A DNA stretch of 64,000 nt from Alloacidobacterium dinghuense. GTDB taxonomy: Bacteria; Acidobacteriota; Terriglobia; Terriglobales; Acidobacteriaceae. The stretch lies in the NCBI RefSeq assembly GCF_014274465.1, contig NZ_CP060394.1, positions 1,736,001 to 1,800,000 on the forward strand, in the 5' to 3' direction. How positions within the stretch are numbered: position 1 is the first letter of the stretch; the number at the start of each line of letters is the position of its first letter. The translations under genes were made by a program, and so were the position numbers. Under the pieces are notes generated by a model that did not search any database, was not told the DNA's origin, and saw only the letters and a list, made by a program, of their open reading frames with translations. Below, piece by piece: positions 8,627 to 19,000 of this stretch.

Positions 8627-9979
8627 GTGCACGAATTGAATCGTAGGAATTTTCTCAAGGTTGCGGGAGTCGCAACGGCCGAGACGCTGATGGGAGCAAA
8701 GGTAAATATGTTGGCGCAGGCTCAAGCTGAACCGGAGAAGGCAGTTGCCACGAACGATCATATACAGATTGCGTTGATAGGCGCCGGAGGTCAGGGACAA
8801 GGGGACACCAAAACAGCAATTCAGGTTCCGGGAGTGAAGCTCGTGGCTGTTGCGGACTGCTACGATGGGAGGCTTCAACACAGCAAAGAACTGTGGGGGC
8901 AGGACATTTTTACGACCCGCGATTACGCCGAGATTCTGGCGCGCAAGGATATTGACGCAGTGATTGTTGGCACGCCAGATCATTGGCATAAGCAAGTTTC
9001 GGTCGACGCGATGAAGGCTGGAAAGGATGTCTATTGTGAGAAGCCGATGATCCATCTTTACGCGGATGGACCAGAGATGATAGAGACAGCGCATGCCACG
9101 AAACGCATCCTTCAGGTCGGAAGCCAGCGCGTGAGCTCGATCATCTATGCGAAGGCCAAAGAACTACTTGCTGCGGGCGCCATTGGACAACTGAATATGG
9201 TTACAGCGCGTTGGGACCGCAATTCATCGATGGGAGCTTGGAACTACACGGTCCCCCTGGACGCTTCAACTGAAACATGCGATTGGCCGCGTTTCTTGGG
9301 TACAGCCCCGAAAATCCCTTTCAATGCCGAACGTTTCTTTCAGTGGAGAAAGTGGAGGGATTACGGAAGCGGCGTTGCTGGCGATCTTTTCGTTCACCTC
9401 TTTAGTGGAACCCATTTCATCACAGGCACGCACGGGCCCACGCGTGCGATGGCTACAGGGGGCTTGCGTTTCTGGAAAGACGGCCGCGACGTGCCAGACG
9501 TGATGCTGGGTTTGTTTGATTACAGGGAAGGATTCAACCTGAGTCTGCACGTGAACTTCGTGGATGGTGGTGAAGAAAGCGAGGGGCTGATCTTTACCGG
9601 CTCAGAGGGAACGATGGAGATTGCCGGCAACACGGTCAGCGTAAACCGAGTTCCTCGCGAGAAGGAGCCTGGCTATACCATCGAGACGTTCACAGAAGCA
9701 ATGCAGAAACAAATCCTCGAAGAATACAAGGCAAAATACCCGCCTGTTCATCCCTCAGGGGCGCCTTCAATGGGTTACGAAAAGTATGTGGCGCCACATG
9801 GATACAGTGACAGTTACGATCATTTCAAGAACTTCTTCAACGCCGTCCGCACGCGGCAACCTGTGGTCGAAGATGCTGTATTTGGGTACCGTGCAGCTGG
9901 AGCTGCGCTTCTAAGCAATCTCAGTATGGAGCGCGGCGCCGTGGTGCAGTGGAATCCGGATACGATAAAGCTTGCGTGA
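8627..9979 (+). CDS. Tat-exported Gfo/Idh/MocA family oxidoreductase
   Basis: I set the start at GTG 8627, with GAGGG six bases upstream (450 residues); a longer frame from 8555 would bury the signal. The N-terminus reads HELNRRNFLKVAGVA, a good twin-arginine motif, then an Ala-rich stretch. The Rossmann motif IALIGAGGQGQGDTK is near residue 50 and the catalytic EKPMIH near residue 135, preceded by GTPDHWHKQ. The C-terminal domain has YGSGVAGDLFVHLFSGTHF. It is related to but clearly distinct from the 5840-7012 enzyme, so the window has two periplasmic oxidoreductases of this family around one FG-GAP gene. The substrate is unknown, probably a sugar or sugar acid. Confidence 0.88.
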   Translation: MHELNRRNFLKVAGVATAETLMGAKVNMLAQAQAEPEKAVATNDHIQIALIGAGGQGQGDTKTAIQVPGVKLVAVADCYDGRLQHSKELWGQDIFTTRDYAEILARKDIDAVIVGTPDHWHKQVSVDAMKAGKDVYCEKPMIHLYADGPEMIETAHATKRILQVGSQRVSSIIYAKAKELLAAGAIGQLNMVTARWDRNSSMGAWNYTVPLDASTETCDWPRFLGTAPKIPFNAERFFQWRKWRDYGSGVAGDLFVHLFSGTHFITGTHGPTRAMATGGLRFWKDGRDVPDVMLGLFDYREGFNLSLHVNFVDGGEESEGLIFTGSEGTMEIAGNTVSVNRVPREKEPGYTIETFTEAMQKQILEEYKAKYPPVHPSGAPSMGYEKYVAPHGYSDSYDHFKNFFNAVRTRQPVVEDAVFGYRAAGAALLSNLSMERGAVVQWNPDTIKLA

Positions 9980-10082
9980 GACAGCTAGAGCAGCCATTGC
10001 GAGAATGCGGGGTAATGCAGACGCTTCTACCAAGACGGTGACAGAGTAAAATGCACACGCAGCAAGCACTTCGCGTCGAGCA

Positions 10083-11756
10083 ATGAAAGCTTTCTACAGG
10101 CTACGATCCCGCTCAGAAAGAATCAAAGGAGCCGCGAGGCTATGGCGTCTGGTCATAATTCTCGCGGCCTTGGCGAGTTTCTTGGACGGAGTTGCTGGTG
10201 CGCAGGGCGCTCCTTCGCATCAGCTGCAAGAAGCTTCAATTCATGGGACTGTTCTGGACTCGGCGGGTAGGCCTGTTGGTGCGGCTCGGGTGCGGCTGGA
10301 ACAAAAAGGAAACCCGGATACTGTGGCGACGACGACTTCGGATGGAGCTTTTGTATTTTCTGGGATTCGATCCGGAACCTATCAAGTAAGTGCGGAGAAA
10401 TCCGGACAGCATAGTTCTGTCGTCGCCGCCATTGCATCTCCAACAGCACAAGAGAGTATTCAACTAGTACTTGGTTCAAGCCAATTGTCATCGTCACCCT
10501 CCAGCGAAGGGATGGCCTTCGCAGACAAGCCGAATTTCACCGTTGCAGGAATCACAGATTGGACTGCAGTCGGTGGGCACGGCTCAGATGCAAGCCTTAG
10601 AACCAGCGAGGCGCTCGCTCGCGAAACCACAACACTAATGCCCGAGAGTGCTGGTCATGGAACATTCAATACTTCTGTGATGTCAGCTGACAAGGAAGCT
10701 GAAGCGAAGTTGCGCGCGGCTCTTGCTGCCTCTCCGCACAGTTTCGAAGCGAACCATCAACTTGGTGAATTCTGCCTGCAAGCAAAAAGCTACCGCGAAG
10801 CGATTCCGTTACTAGAGACTGCGTACAACATTAATCCTGCGAATCATGACAACGAATTTGACCTGGCGCTTGCCTATAAAGAAGCTGGCGATTTCTCGCA
10901 GGCCAGAGAACACATTCAGAACTTGTTCAATCATGAAGATAATGCTGGCCTTCATCGTGCGTTGGGCGATTTGGATGAAACTATGGGAGACTCCCTGGAA
11001 TCTGTTCGGGAGTACGAACAAGCCGCTCGTCTGGATCCAAGCGAGCAAAATTACTTTGCATGGGGTTCGGAGTTGTTGTTGCATCGGGCGGTATGGCCTG
11101 CGGCTGAGGTTTTCAAAAAGGGAAGTGAGATACATCCTAAGTCGGCCAGGATGCTAGCTGCGCTGGGTGCGGCTCTTTTCGCCAGTGCTCTTTATGATGA
11201 AGCGGCTCGCCGTCTTTGTGAGGCCTCTGACTTGAATCCTGCTGATCCTGCTCCTTACATATTTCTGGGCAAGATTGATATTGCTGCGCCTTCGCCACTG
11301 CCGTGTGCTGAGACTAAGCTAAAGCAGTTTCTAGAGGAAACGCCGGACGACGCCCGCGCGAATTATTACTATGCGATGGCGATCTGGAAGCAACAAAAGG
11401 GCACAGAAAATTCACAAAAGATGCAACAGGTAGAGAGTTCGCTCACCAAGGCAGTGATCGCTGATCCTAAATATGGTGAAGCTTACCTTCAACTCGGGAA
11501 CCTCTACGCAGATGAGAGGGATTCTGACAAAGCGATTAGCTCGTATATCAAGGCAATCGAGGTGGATCCGCAGCTAAGCGAGGCGCACTACAGGCTGGGT
11601 GTAGTGTATGAACGAAGGGGAGAGTCTGCAAAGGCGAAGCAGGAATTCCAGCTGCACGATGAGATCGAGAAGGCCCAGTCTGCTGCAATCGAACGACAGC
11701 GCCAGGAAGTTAAGCAGTTTCTAGTCGTGCTACAGGGAAGGCCGACGGTTCACTGA
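10083..11756 (+). CDS. Exported TPR protein with carboxypeptidase-regulatory-like domain
   Basis: 557 residues. A signal anchor (LVIILAALASFLDGVAGAQG) is followed by a CarboxypepD_reg-like beta-sandwich at about 55-130 (IHGTVLDSAGRPVGAARV, TTSDGAFVFSGIRSGTYQV). The remainder is TPR helices: HQLGEFCLQAKSYREAIPLL near residue 222, then WGSELLLHR, and the last clear pair AYLQLGNLYADERDSDKAI. The TPR part is paralogous to the gene at 24091, which shares LGEF, WGSELLLHR and YLQLGNLYAD in the same order. Such proteins act as protein-interaction scaffolds in the periplasm or at the outer membrane. It is followed 50 bases later by the HbpS-like gene. The partner is not known, but ASPIC and TonB-receptor genes nearby are plausible clients. 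Confidence 0.8.
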   Translation: MKAFYRLRSRSERIKGAARLWRLVIILAALASFLDGVAGAQGAPSHQLQEASIHGTVLDSAGRPVGAARVRLEQKGNPDTVATTTSDGAFVFSGIRSGTYQVSAEKSGQHSSVVAAIASPTAQESIQLVLGSSQLSSSPSSEGMAFADKPNFTVAGITDWTAVGGHGSDASLRTSEALARETTTLMPESAGHGTFNTSVMSADKEAEAKLRAALAASPHSFEANHQLGEFCLQAKSYREAIPLLETAYNINPANHDNEFDLALAYKEAGDFSQAREHIQNLFNHEDNAGLHRALGDLDETMGDSLESVREYEQAARLDPSEQNYFAWGSELLLHRAVWPAAEVFKKGSEIHPKSARMLAALGAALFASALYDEAARRLCEASDLNPADPAPYIFLGKIDIAAPSPLPCAETKLKQFLEETPDDARANYYYAMAIWKQQKGTENSQKMQQVESSLTKAVIADPKYGEAYLQLGNLYADERDSDKAISSYIKAIEVDPQLSEAHYRLGVVYERRGESAKAKQEFQLHDEIEKAQSAAIERQRQEVKQFLVVLQGRPTVH

Positions 11757-11806
11757 GTCGCGGAGATTGCGACGCAACTGCAAAAGAAAATTAACAGGAG
11801 AATTTC

Positions 11807-12271
11807 ATGCTTAAGCTTCTAGCTGTGATACTTTTCCCAGTTATGACGATGTTCGCCAGCGATCTCCCTAGCAAGAAATATTTGAACCTTGCCAATATCA
11901 AAATGATGGTTGCTGCGGCTGAAGAGAAGGCCAAGGAACTGAATGTTTCCGTGACGATCTGCGTTGTGGACGAGAGCGGAAATCTGCTTTTTCTGGAAAA
12001 GGGCGAGACTGCCTCGCTCAATACGATCCAGTTTGCGCAAAAGAAAGCACGGCATGCGGCGTTCTACGGCAATCCGTCAAAGAATGGAGCGGACACTGTA
12101 AAAAGCGGTAGCGTCGAAGCGATGTCCTTTCCGGAATTCTTTCCTAATCAGGGGGGATTGCCGATAAAGGTCGATGGCCAGATACTCGGTGGAATTTCTG
12201 CCAGCGGCGCCAAGTCTGAGATTGATGAGCAGATCGCTCAGGCAGGCATCGACGCGCTTTTAAAGAAGTAG
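11807..12271 (+). CDS. GlcG/HbpS family (heme-degrading/binding domain) exported protein
   Basis: 154 residues with a cleavable-looking signal (MLKLLAVILFPVMTMFAS) and ACAGGAGAA ahead of the ATG. The mature part matches the GlcG/HbpS (DUF336) fold: NIKMMVAAAEEKAKEL, VTICVVDESGNLLFLEKG, FAQKKARHAAFYGNPS, GGLPIKVDGQILGGISASGA. HbpS members bind or degrade heme or act as extracellular sensors of redox stress; GlcG is of unknown role. Conserved Thr/His ligands could not be verified here. It is convergent with the ASPIC gene, with only two bases between the stops. Confidence 0.8.
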   Translation: MLKLLAVILFPVMTMFASDLPSKKYLNLANIKMMVAAAEEKAKELNVSVTICVVDESGNLLFLEKGETASLNTIQFAQKKARHAAFYGNPSKNGADTVKSGSVEAMSFPEFFPNQGGLPIKVDGQILGGISASGAKSEIDEQIAQAGIDALLKK

Positions 12272-12273
12272 CT

Positions 12274-14043
12274 TTATGCTTGATGAGTCTTGATGATACC
12301 TTCACCTTCTTTGATTATGAGTATCTGATTTGCCTTTATCTTCGTGAATCGCTCGACTCTTTGGGTGGTTGGCCACCTCACTTCAATCACATCTACGGTC
12401 TCGATTTTTCCTAAACCGAAGTGAAGGCGGAGATCGCTCTGCGACATTACGCTGGCGCCGCTGTGGACTTCGTCCATTTGTGTGTGCTTGTCGGTGGTTA
12501 CTCGCACACGCGCTCCAATTGCGGTGCGATTGCACTTTGTTCCGATGAGTTTAATTTTGATCCAATTTTGTTTATTGCCGCCATCATTGCGTAGAAGAGA
12601 CGGCAGGTCATTCATGTTGAGGATTAACACGTCCACGTCGCCATCGTTGTCGTAGTCTCCGAAGGCTGCGCCGCGACTAGAGAACCGCTCACTGATCCCA
12701 GGTCCCATTTCTGAAGAAACATCTTTAAAGCGGCCATTACCCAGATTTCTATAGACCAATCGAGGGTTTTTGTAGGTCTGGCCGAAGTTGTATTGATCGA
12801 TCTCGGGATAGACGTGGCCGTTGATTTGGATGATGTCGGGCCAACCATCGTTATCGTAATCAACAAAACCACAGCCCCACGCCACATAGTTACTGTTGAT
12901 GCCGACGCCGGCCGCGAAGGTCATGTCGCTGAACGTCCCGTCCCCATTGTTGTGGTACAGGTTGCAAGTGTCGTCGGCGAAGTTGGTCTTGAAAATATCG
13001 AACCACCCATCGCAGTCATAATCGGCTACCGCCACGCCCATACCAGCCTGTTCGTGGCCGTTGTCGTTGTAGGCGCAACCTGCCATTACGGCCACGTCCG
13101 TAAAGGTGCCGTCATGATTGTTTTTGAACAGGATGCTAGGTTCTGAGTCCACTGCAACGTAAATGTCGGGCCATCCATCATTGTCAAAATCATAGGAGAC
13201 GGCGGTGATGGAGTATCGCGGACCTGGTTTTAGGATGCCTGACTTTTCGGAGACATCGGTGAAGGTCCCGTCGCCATTATTGTGGTAGAGAATGTTGGTG
13301 TCTGCTGGAAGTCCGCGCGGGCCACACATGGTAGGCACACCTTTCCACTGACAAAACTTCGTGTCGTTAGGGGATGGAATGCTGCCGGGGTCGAGCTTAA
13401 TGTAATTGCACACGAAGAGATCGAGATGGCTGTCGCGGTCGTAGTCTAGGAAAGTGCAGCCGGCACCCCAACGGATCTGATCCTGAGAGAGGCCGGCTCT
13501 ATGAGTCACATCGGTGAACGTTCCGTCGCCATTGTTGTGGAAAAGAGCGGTGTGTCCCCAGAAGCAACAGAAAAGATCATCCCATCCGTCGTTGTCGTAA
13601 TCGCCCACGCACACGCCAGTCTGCCAACCAGTACGTCCGAGTCCCGATTTCTGAGTCACGTCGGTAAAGGTCCCGTCGCGGTTATTTTTATAGAGATGAG
13701 ATGTCGGCGCCTTTCCTGGCGGCCAGTTTGCATCAAGTCGGTCTCCATTTGTGAGATAGATATCGAGCCACCCGTCATTGTCGAAGTCGAAGAAAGCCAA
13801 ACCACTCCCTTTCGCTTCAATGATGGAGCGCTTGTGATCGATGCCGCCCCATACGTTGGGAGTGGTGAGCCCGGCTTGTTGTGCAACGTCGACATATTGA
13901 ACGGGGAACGAGGAACTCGTCGTCGCAGCCTGAACGAGGGATGGATTTCTCCATTTCCAGAGTGGAGTTGTTAGAATATCGAGCAGCGTGCCGCCGAGCA
14001 GGAAGAAAGATGAACCGAGAAATCGTCGCCGGGGAAAATTCAT
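12274..14043 (-). CDS. CRTAC1-type ASPIC/UnbV FG-GAP protein, Tat-exported
   Basis: 589 residues. The N-terminus has a twin-arginine signal (NFPRRRFLGSS) and a hydrophobic stretch. About nine FG-GAP blades follow, with calcium loops such as DFDNDGWLDIY, DYDNDGWDDLF, DYDRDSHLDLF and DYDNDGDVDVL, alternating with LYHNNGDGTFTDVT. The last ~100 residues are the ASPIC/UnbV domain (NWIKIKLIGTKCNRTAIGA, LHFGLGK, IEVRWPT). No enzyme domain is present. It is the last of three minus-strand genes of this family (19852 to 12274), 70 bases after its neighbour, and probably shares their transcript. Bacterial CRTAC1 proteins are secreted and their role is poorly known; binding to surface glycans or proteins is a guess. 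Confidence 0.85.
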   Translation of the reverse strand: MNFPRRRFLGSSFFLLGGTLLDILTTPLWKWRNPSLVQAATTSSSFPVQYVDVAQQAGLTTPNVWGGIDHKRSIIEAKGSGLAFFDFDNDGWLDIYLTNGDRLDANWPPGKAPTSHLYKNNRDGTFTDVTQKSGLGRTGWQTGVCVGDYDNDGWDDLFCCFWGHTALFHNNGDGTFTDVTHRAGLSQDQIRWGAGCTFLDYDRDSHLDLFVCNYIKLDPGSIPSPNDTKFCQWKGVPTMCGPRGLPADTNILYHNNGDGTFTDVSEKSGILKPGPRYSITAVSYDFDNDGWPDIYVAVDSEPSILFKNNHDGTFTDVAVMAGCAYNDNGHEQAGMGVAVADYDCDGWFDIFKTNFADDTCNLYHNNGDGTFSDMTFAAGVGINSNYVAWGCGFVDYDNDGWPDIIQINGHVYPEIDQYNFGQTYKNPRLVYRNLGNGRFKDVSSEMGPGISERFSSRGAAFGDYDNDGDVDVLILNMNDLPSLLRNDGGNKQNWIKIKLIGTKCNRTAIGARVRVTTDKHTQMDEVHSGASVMSQSDLRLHFGLGKIETVDVIEVRWPTTQRVERFTKIKANQILIIKEGEGIIKTHQA

Positions 14044-14113
14044 AGATATCGCTTGAGATTATAGAGAGCCAATTTTTGCGAGATTCGATGATGGTCTGAA
14101 AGTTGCGCTGTTC

Positions 14114-15838
14114 TCATCGATTTGTAAATTTCGGGAATGGATGCGGAACAATTCCTGCGCCTTCTTTGACGGCAATGATTGTGTCGATTGGCACATTGGT
14201 CAGCTTGTCGATGTGGCCGCTGGGCCAGGTAATGACGAGAGATTCAATCTTGGAGCGCCTACCCAGGCCGAAATGTATGCGCGGATCGCTGGCCGACATG
14301 TAACTCATTCCGCCCTTAGACTGCTCCATGTGAGTCACCCCTTCCGAGGTTAGCTTTAGAACAGAGCCGATGCCATCACGATTGGATTTTGTTCCAATCA
14401 ACAAAACTTCCAACCAGTGATTGGCGTTGCCTCCATCGTTGCGTAGCAATTCCGGAGCCTCGCCACGTGCGTTAACTGCGATGTCGATGTCTCCGTCGTT
14501 GTCGTAGTCCGCAGTAGCGAGGCCGCGTCCTGCTACAGGACGGATGAAGTCGGCGCCTAACATGTCTGAAGTCTTTTCAAAGCGGCCTTTGCCAGTATTG
14601 CGGAACATCAACAGCGGTTCTTTGTAAGAGACTTCGCTGTGATACAGGCTCACATTGTCGAGCATGGCTCCGTTCAATTGCAAAATGTCGGGCCAGCCGT
14701 CGTTATCGTAGTCGATGAATTTGGCTGCTACGCCGCTCAGTAGTACTGCCTTCTGGCCAATTCCGCAGTTATAAGTGTCATCGGTGAAGGTGCCGTCTCC
14801 GTTATTGTGATAGAGCCGATTCAACTCAAGATCAAGGTGGGTGATATATACATCGAGCCAGCCATCGCCGTCCACGTCCGCCGCATCGATGCCCATCCCG
14901 GCTTCATACCGTCCGTCTTCACTTACCGCTATTCCTGAGAGTAGGGAGACATCTTTGAAGGTTCCATCATGATTATTCAGGAAGAGAAAATTTGGCCAAG
15001 TGTCATTGGCAACGGCGATGTCGGGCCAGCCGTCGTTGTTGAAATCTGCGAGAACCACTCCCATACCTTTTGATTCCGGAATGCCTACTCCGGATTTGTC
15101 ACTGACGTCTGTAAAGGTGCCGTCGTGGTTATTGTGATAGAGCTTGGTCTTTTGCCCCTTATAGTTATTAGGATTGCAGTAGGAGCGGTAGCCGGGGCCA
15201 CGCTCACCGCACCAAAGATTGTTTTTCGGGTTCCACTCAATGTAGTTGGTGACGACGAGATCTAAATATCCGTCTTTGTCATAGTCAAACCATCCTGCGC
15301 TTGTTGACCAACCACCTTCATCAGCGACTCCCGCTCTGGCTGTGACATCGGTGAATGTGCCGTTTCCATTGTTGTGATACAGAATGGCTCGACCATACCC
15401 GGTTATGTAGAGGTCGGGGTACCCATCGTTGTCGAAATCTCCGACAGCAACGCCTTGACCATAATGTCCTTCACCACCAACACCCGCCTTTTCCGTGACG
15501 TCAGTAAATGTCCCGTCTCCGTTATTGCGATAAAGTGCCGAGCGCAACGGATGAGACGGCTTGTAAATGTCGGTGGGTGCGGACTGGACGAAATACAGAT
15601 CCATTAATCCATCCTGATCGTAGTCAATCCATCCAAGACCCGTACCCATCGTTTCCAGGTAATATTTTTGATCTGATTGCGTAGAGTCCTGAACAAACGT
15701 GATCCCGGCGGCCTTTCGTACGTCTGTGAAATGAACCGGAATGGGAGCTTCTTGCGTCTTTGTAGACGATGGCGCGGAAGTCTGACCCGAAATAGAAGCC
15801 CACGGCAGAGCTAAAAGGAGAACTGCCACACAGCGCAT
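14114..15838 (-). CDS. CRTAC1-type ASPIC/UnbV FG-GAP protein, Sec-exported
   Basis: The frame is open to 15964, but ATG 15838 has CAGGAACTC just upstream and gives a standard Sec signal (MRCVAVLLLALPWASISGQ), so I use it (574 residues). The body has FG-GAP blades with DYDQDGLMDLYF, DFDNDGYPDLYI, DYDKDGYLDLVV and DYDNDGDIDIAV. The end has an ASPIC/UnbV domain (HWLEVLLIGTKSNRDGIGS, IHFGLGRRS, VITWPSG). It resembles the downstream 12274-14043 protein throughout but uses Sec instead of Tat export. The gene sits in the middle of a three-gene minus-strand array. Function is unknown beyond a predicted extracellular propeller. Confidence 0.85.
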   Translation of the reverse strand: MRCVAVLLLALPWASISGQTSAPSSTKTQEAPIPVHFTDVRKAAGITFVQDSTQSDQKYYLETMGTGLGWIDYDQDGLMDLYFVQSAPTDIYKPSHPLRSALYRNNGDGTFTDVTEKAGVGGEGHYGQGVAVGDFDNDGYPDLYITGYGRAILYHNNGNGTFTDVTARAGVADEGGWSTSAGWFDYDKDGYLDLVVTNYIEWNPKNNLWCGERGPGYRSYCNPNNYKGQKTKLYHNNHDGTFTDVSDKSGVGIPESKGMGVVLADFNNDGWPDIAVANDTWPNFLFLNNHDGTFKDVSLLSGIAVSEDGRYEAGMGIDAADVDGDGWLDVYITHLDLELNRLYHNNGDGTFTDDTYNCGIGQKAVLLSGVAAKFIDYDNDGWPDILQLNGAMLDNVSLYHSEVSYKEPLLMFRNTGKGRFEKTSDMLGADFIRPVAGRGLATADYDNDGDIDIAVNARGEAPELLRNDGGNANHWLEVLLIGTKSNRDGIGSVLKLTSEGVTHMEQSKGGMSYMSASDPRIHFGLGRRSKIESLVITWPSGHIDKLTNVPIDTIIAVKEGAGIVPHPFPKFTNR

Positions 15839-16018
15839 GAGTTCCTGTGATTGACCCCGGAGTACCGGCAATAGCAATCCCATTTTTTCAGAGAGTTCGA
15901 TCTGCAAGCGCCAAAGCCATCTGTAACTGCTGACAACTCGCCATCGGCATAGGTTCATTGGCAATGGAGGGAAGTTCCAATGTGTAATTCTTTATCTGCG
16001 AGGTCATCCAAAGGCCCA

Positions 16019-19000
16019 TTAAGGTAGCGATTTTAGCATTTCGAGGGCCTGCTGCGCTCCCTGATGTTGAGGCTGCAGCCTGAGTAATTCGAGCAGCACT
16101 TGCCGGGCTTTCTCCTTATCGTGCTGTATCACGTAGACACGGGCAAGATTGAGATATGACTGATCGAAGTTTGGAGCCACTCGGATACAGGTTTTGAATT
16201 GCTCCTCAGCCTTCGCGTAATCCTTGCTACGAACAAAGATAACGCCAAGATTGTTCAAGGCTTCAGGATAGTCCGGACGCAGTACGATAGCCTTCTCAAG
16301 ATAATCCACAGCGGACTGCATCTGTCCCTGCTGAGCACAAAGCATTCCAAGGCTGTAGTTCACTTCAGGATCGTCAGGCTGAATTTGAAAAGCGCGATTC
16401 AGAAGGGCCTGCGCTTTATCAAACATGCCCTGTCTGCGGTAGAGATTCCCTAGATTCAGAAGAGCTATGGCGAAATTTGGCCTCTGGTCCAGCGACTGCT
16501 GAAAGTTTCGTATTGCTTCCTCCGGTTGTCCCTGTTGAGCTGCAATCATCCCGAGATTGTTCCAAGCCTCTGGATAATCCGAGCGCAGTCTTACTGTTTG
16601 CTCCAGATATTGACGCGCCTGTTGGAGGTTATTTCTGCGCAAGTAAAGCGTGCCCAAATTGTAGTAGGCTTCCGGATCATTCGGTTTCTGGGCGATGACC
16701 TGTTCAAAGGAGGAAGCTGCTGCGTCGAGATAACCATGTTGGAAAAACGCAACTCCATAGGTAAAGTCGTTACGCTGGAAAGCGTCCTGATAGAGTACAC
16801 CATTGAAAGGAAGCCCCTTTTGCATGCGATCGGCAGCTGTGATCGGGATGGATTTAACGTCCTCCAACACTCGTTGTGGATCAATCCTACCTTGGTAAAC
16901 CTTGACGATCATGCGGTCCTTGTCCAGGAGGAATGATGTTGGAATAGCTAGATCTCTTCGCCGATCGAACAAATATCGATAGATGATGTTGTAGATTCCA
17001 GCCACCTCCGCCGTCGCAAAGAGAATACGAAAAGAAAGTCCCAGTTGGCTCACGGACAATTTTGCTGTTTGCATATCCGTCGCTTCATCGACGTTGATCG
17101 CCAAGAGACTCAGCTTGTTAGCAGCAAACGCTGACCGATGCTGTTGAAGGCGCTTCAGTTCGTCCATGGACCCTCGAGCCTTTATAGCCCAGAAGTTCAG
17201 AAGTATTGGGTCGTCAGAGAATGAGCGAAGATCTCGCACATTCCCTGCGAGATCTGGAAGGGAAAAGTCAGGTGCTTTTAGTGGATCGATAAGCCAGGCA
17301 TCTGCCACGGATGGCAGGATCTCTAGTGGCAGCTGTGGCCCTGGATCTGCGTAGGAAGCAGGTCGTGCAGCAAAGGGCTTGGCAGTGAACGTCGCCGATT
17401 CTTCCTCGATCTCGATGCGGTGATTGAGAGGGAGGTCCTTGAATTCCTGGGTGAATCCACTGGGCCAGCGAATATAAGCCTGAACCGGGCCATCCAAACT
17501 TCCAACTCCGAAAAAAACTTCTTTCGAGTGCTGGGCCAGAAAGCCGGATCCCGCCTGCAGATATTTTGTCTGATGAAGCGGTCCAGCATCTACAGTGATT
17601 TCGGTTCCGATGCCATCGCGATTGCTCCGCGTTCCCCGAAGACGGAAGGTGATGGCATGTCCGATGTCCTTCATCGCATTTCGCAAAATTCGTATCTGCG
17701 GCGAGTTTCGGTTCTTAAGGATGATCTCCTGACACCCATCGTGGTCAATGTCCGCCAGTGCAAACGATCGACTATCTTCGAGAAAGTCCAAGCCGATGGC
17801 GCCTGAAGCTTCAGAGAATGTGCCATCGCGATTGTTCGCAAACACCACATTTCTTTCGTACCCGCTCCATGAACTGTCCGATCGGATCAGTTCGTTCAGC
17901 GCGTTCCACCCCAGTTCGTAAGCTTGGGATGGGGTGTTGTCTTCGGGAGACTTTCCCACCACCTGCCGCCAAAAGAAACTGCTGAAGTCGTTGCGCTCCG
18001 GTCCGGAAATATATCCATTCGCGATATAGAGGTCGGGATAGCCATCGTGGTCGAGGTCCCAGAAATCGGAGCACCAGGACCAGCGACCCATCCCAACTCC
18101 AGACTGCCAACTGGTGTTTTGGAACTTCCCATCTCCCTGATTTCGATAAAGGGAATTACCACGCGCATGGCGCGCGTAAAGTGCTCGAATTTCATCCTTT
18201 GCATTTTGATGGAAGATCTTTTGTTCCGAGACGCGCTGTCCGGCCGCTGACCACATGTTCGCAGCGTATATATCTTGGTTCCCATCATTATCGAAATCAG
18301 ACCAACATGCACTCATCCCTGCGCCAACGTCTTCCACGTGCGCGTCCGTAGAAGTGTCAGTGAAGGTCCCATCGCCGTTATTGCGATATAGATTGCCTCG
18401 TCCGAAATCATTCGCTACATAGAGATCGGGAAATCCCTTGGAGTTGGAATTACCCCAGGCGCAGGCAAAGCTATAGCGATTGTTGTTGGCGTTCAACCCA
18501 GCCGATTCAGTTTTATCTGCGAATGTCGCATTTCCTTCATTGTGGAACAAGAAATTCGGAGGTCCGTTGCGCGCATCGAAATAGGGAACCGGATAGTGAT
18601 ATTGGTCTAAGCCAAGGTAGTAGCTATATACACAAAAGTAGATGTCAAGATGCCCATCGCAATCGTAATCGGCTATGGCCGCGTGCGTAAATGTCCCTTG
18701 GGGAGTTTGCGCGAACTTAAAGGCGTCAGCCTTCAGCGAGAATTTTCCGTTTCCCTGGTTGCTGAAGAGTAAAGGACCACTGCCGCAAACTACCAGAAGA
18801 TCCTGAAGCCCCTTGTTCTCAAAATCAGCGAACAGGGCACAGGCACTATTATCGAGCACTCCGACGCCGGCTCTTTCTGTTACATCTTCGAAACTTCCGT
18901 CTCCACGATTGCGATAAAGGCGGTTTGGGAGACCAGCAGGCTGGCAAATGTAGAGATCGTCGAATCCGTCATTGTCGAAATCGCCTGCCACTACGCCGTT

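Noticed and set aside
12793-13146. Plus-strand frames rich in Val/Asp opposite the FG-GAP genes (also 13501-13974)
   Set aside because: Repetitive calcium-loop codons produce long antisense frames; no independent start or family.
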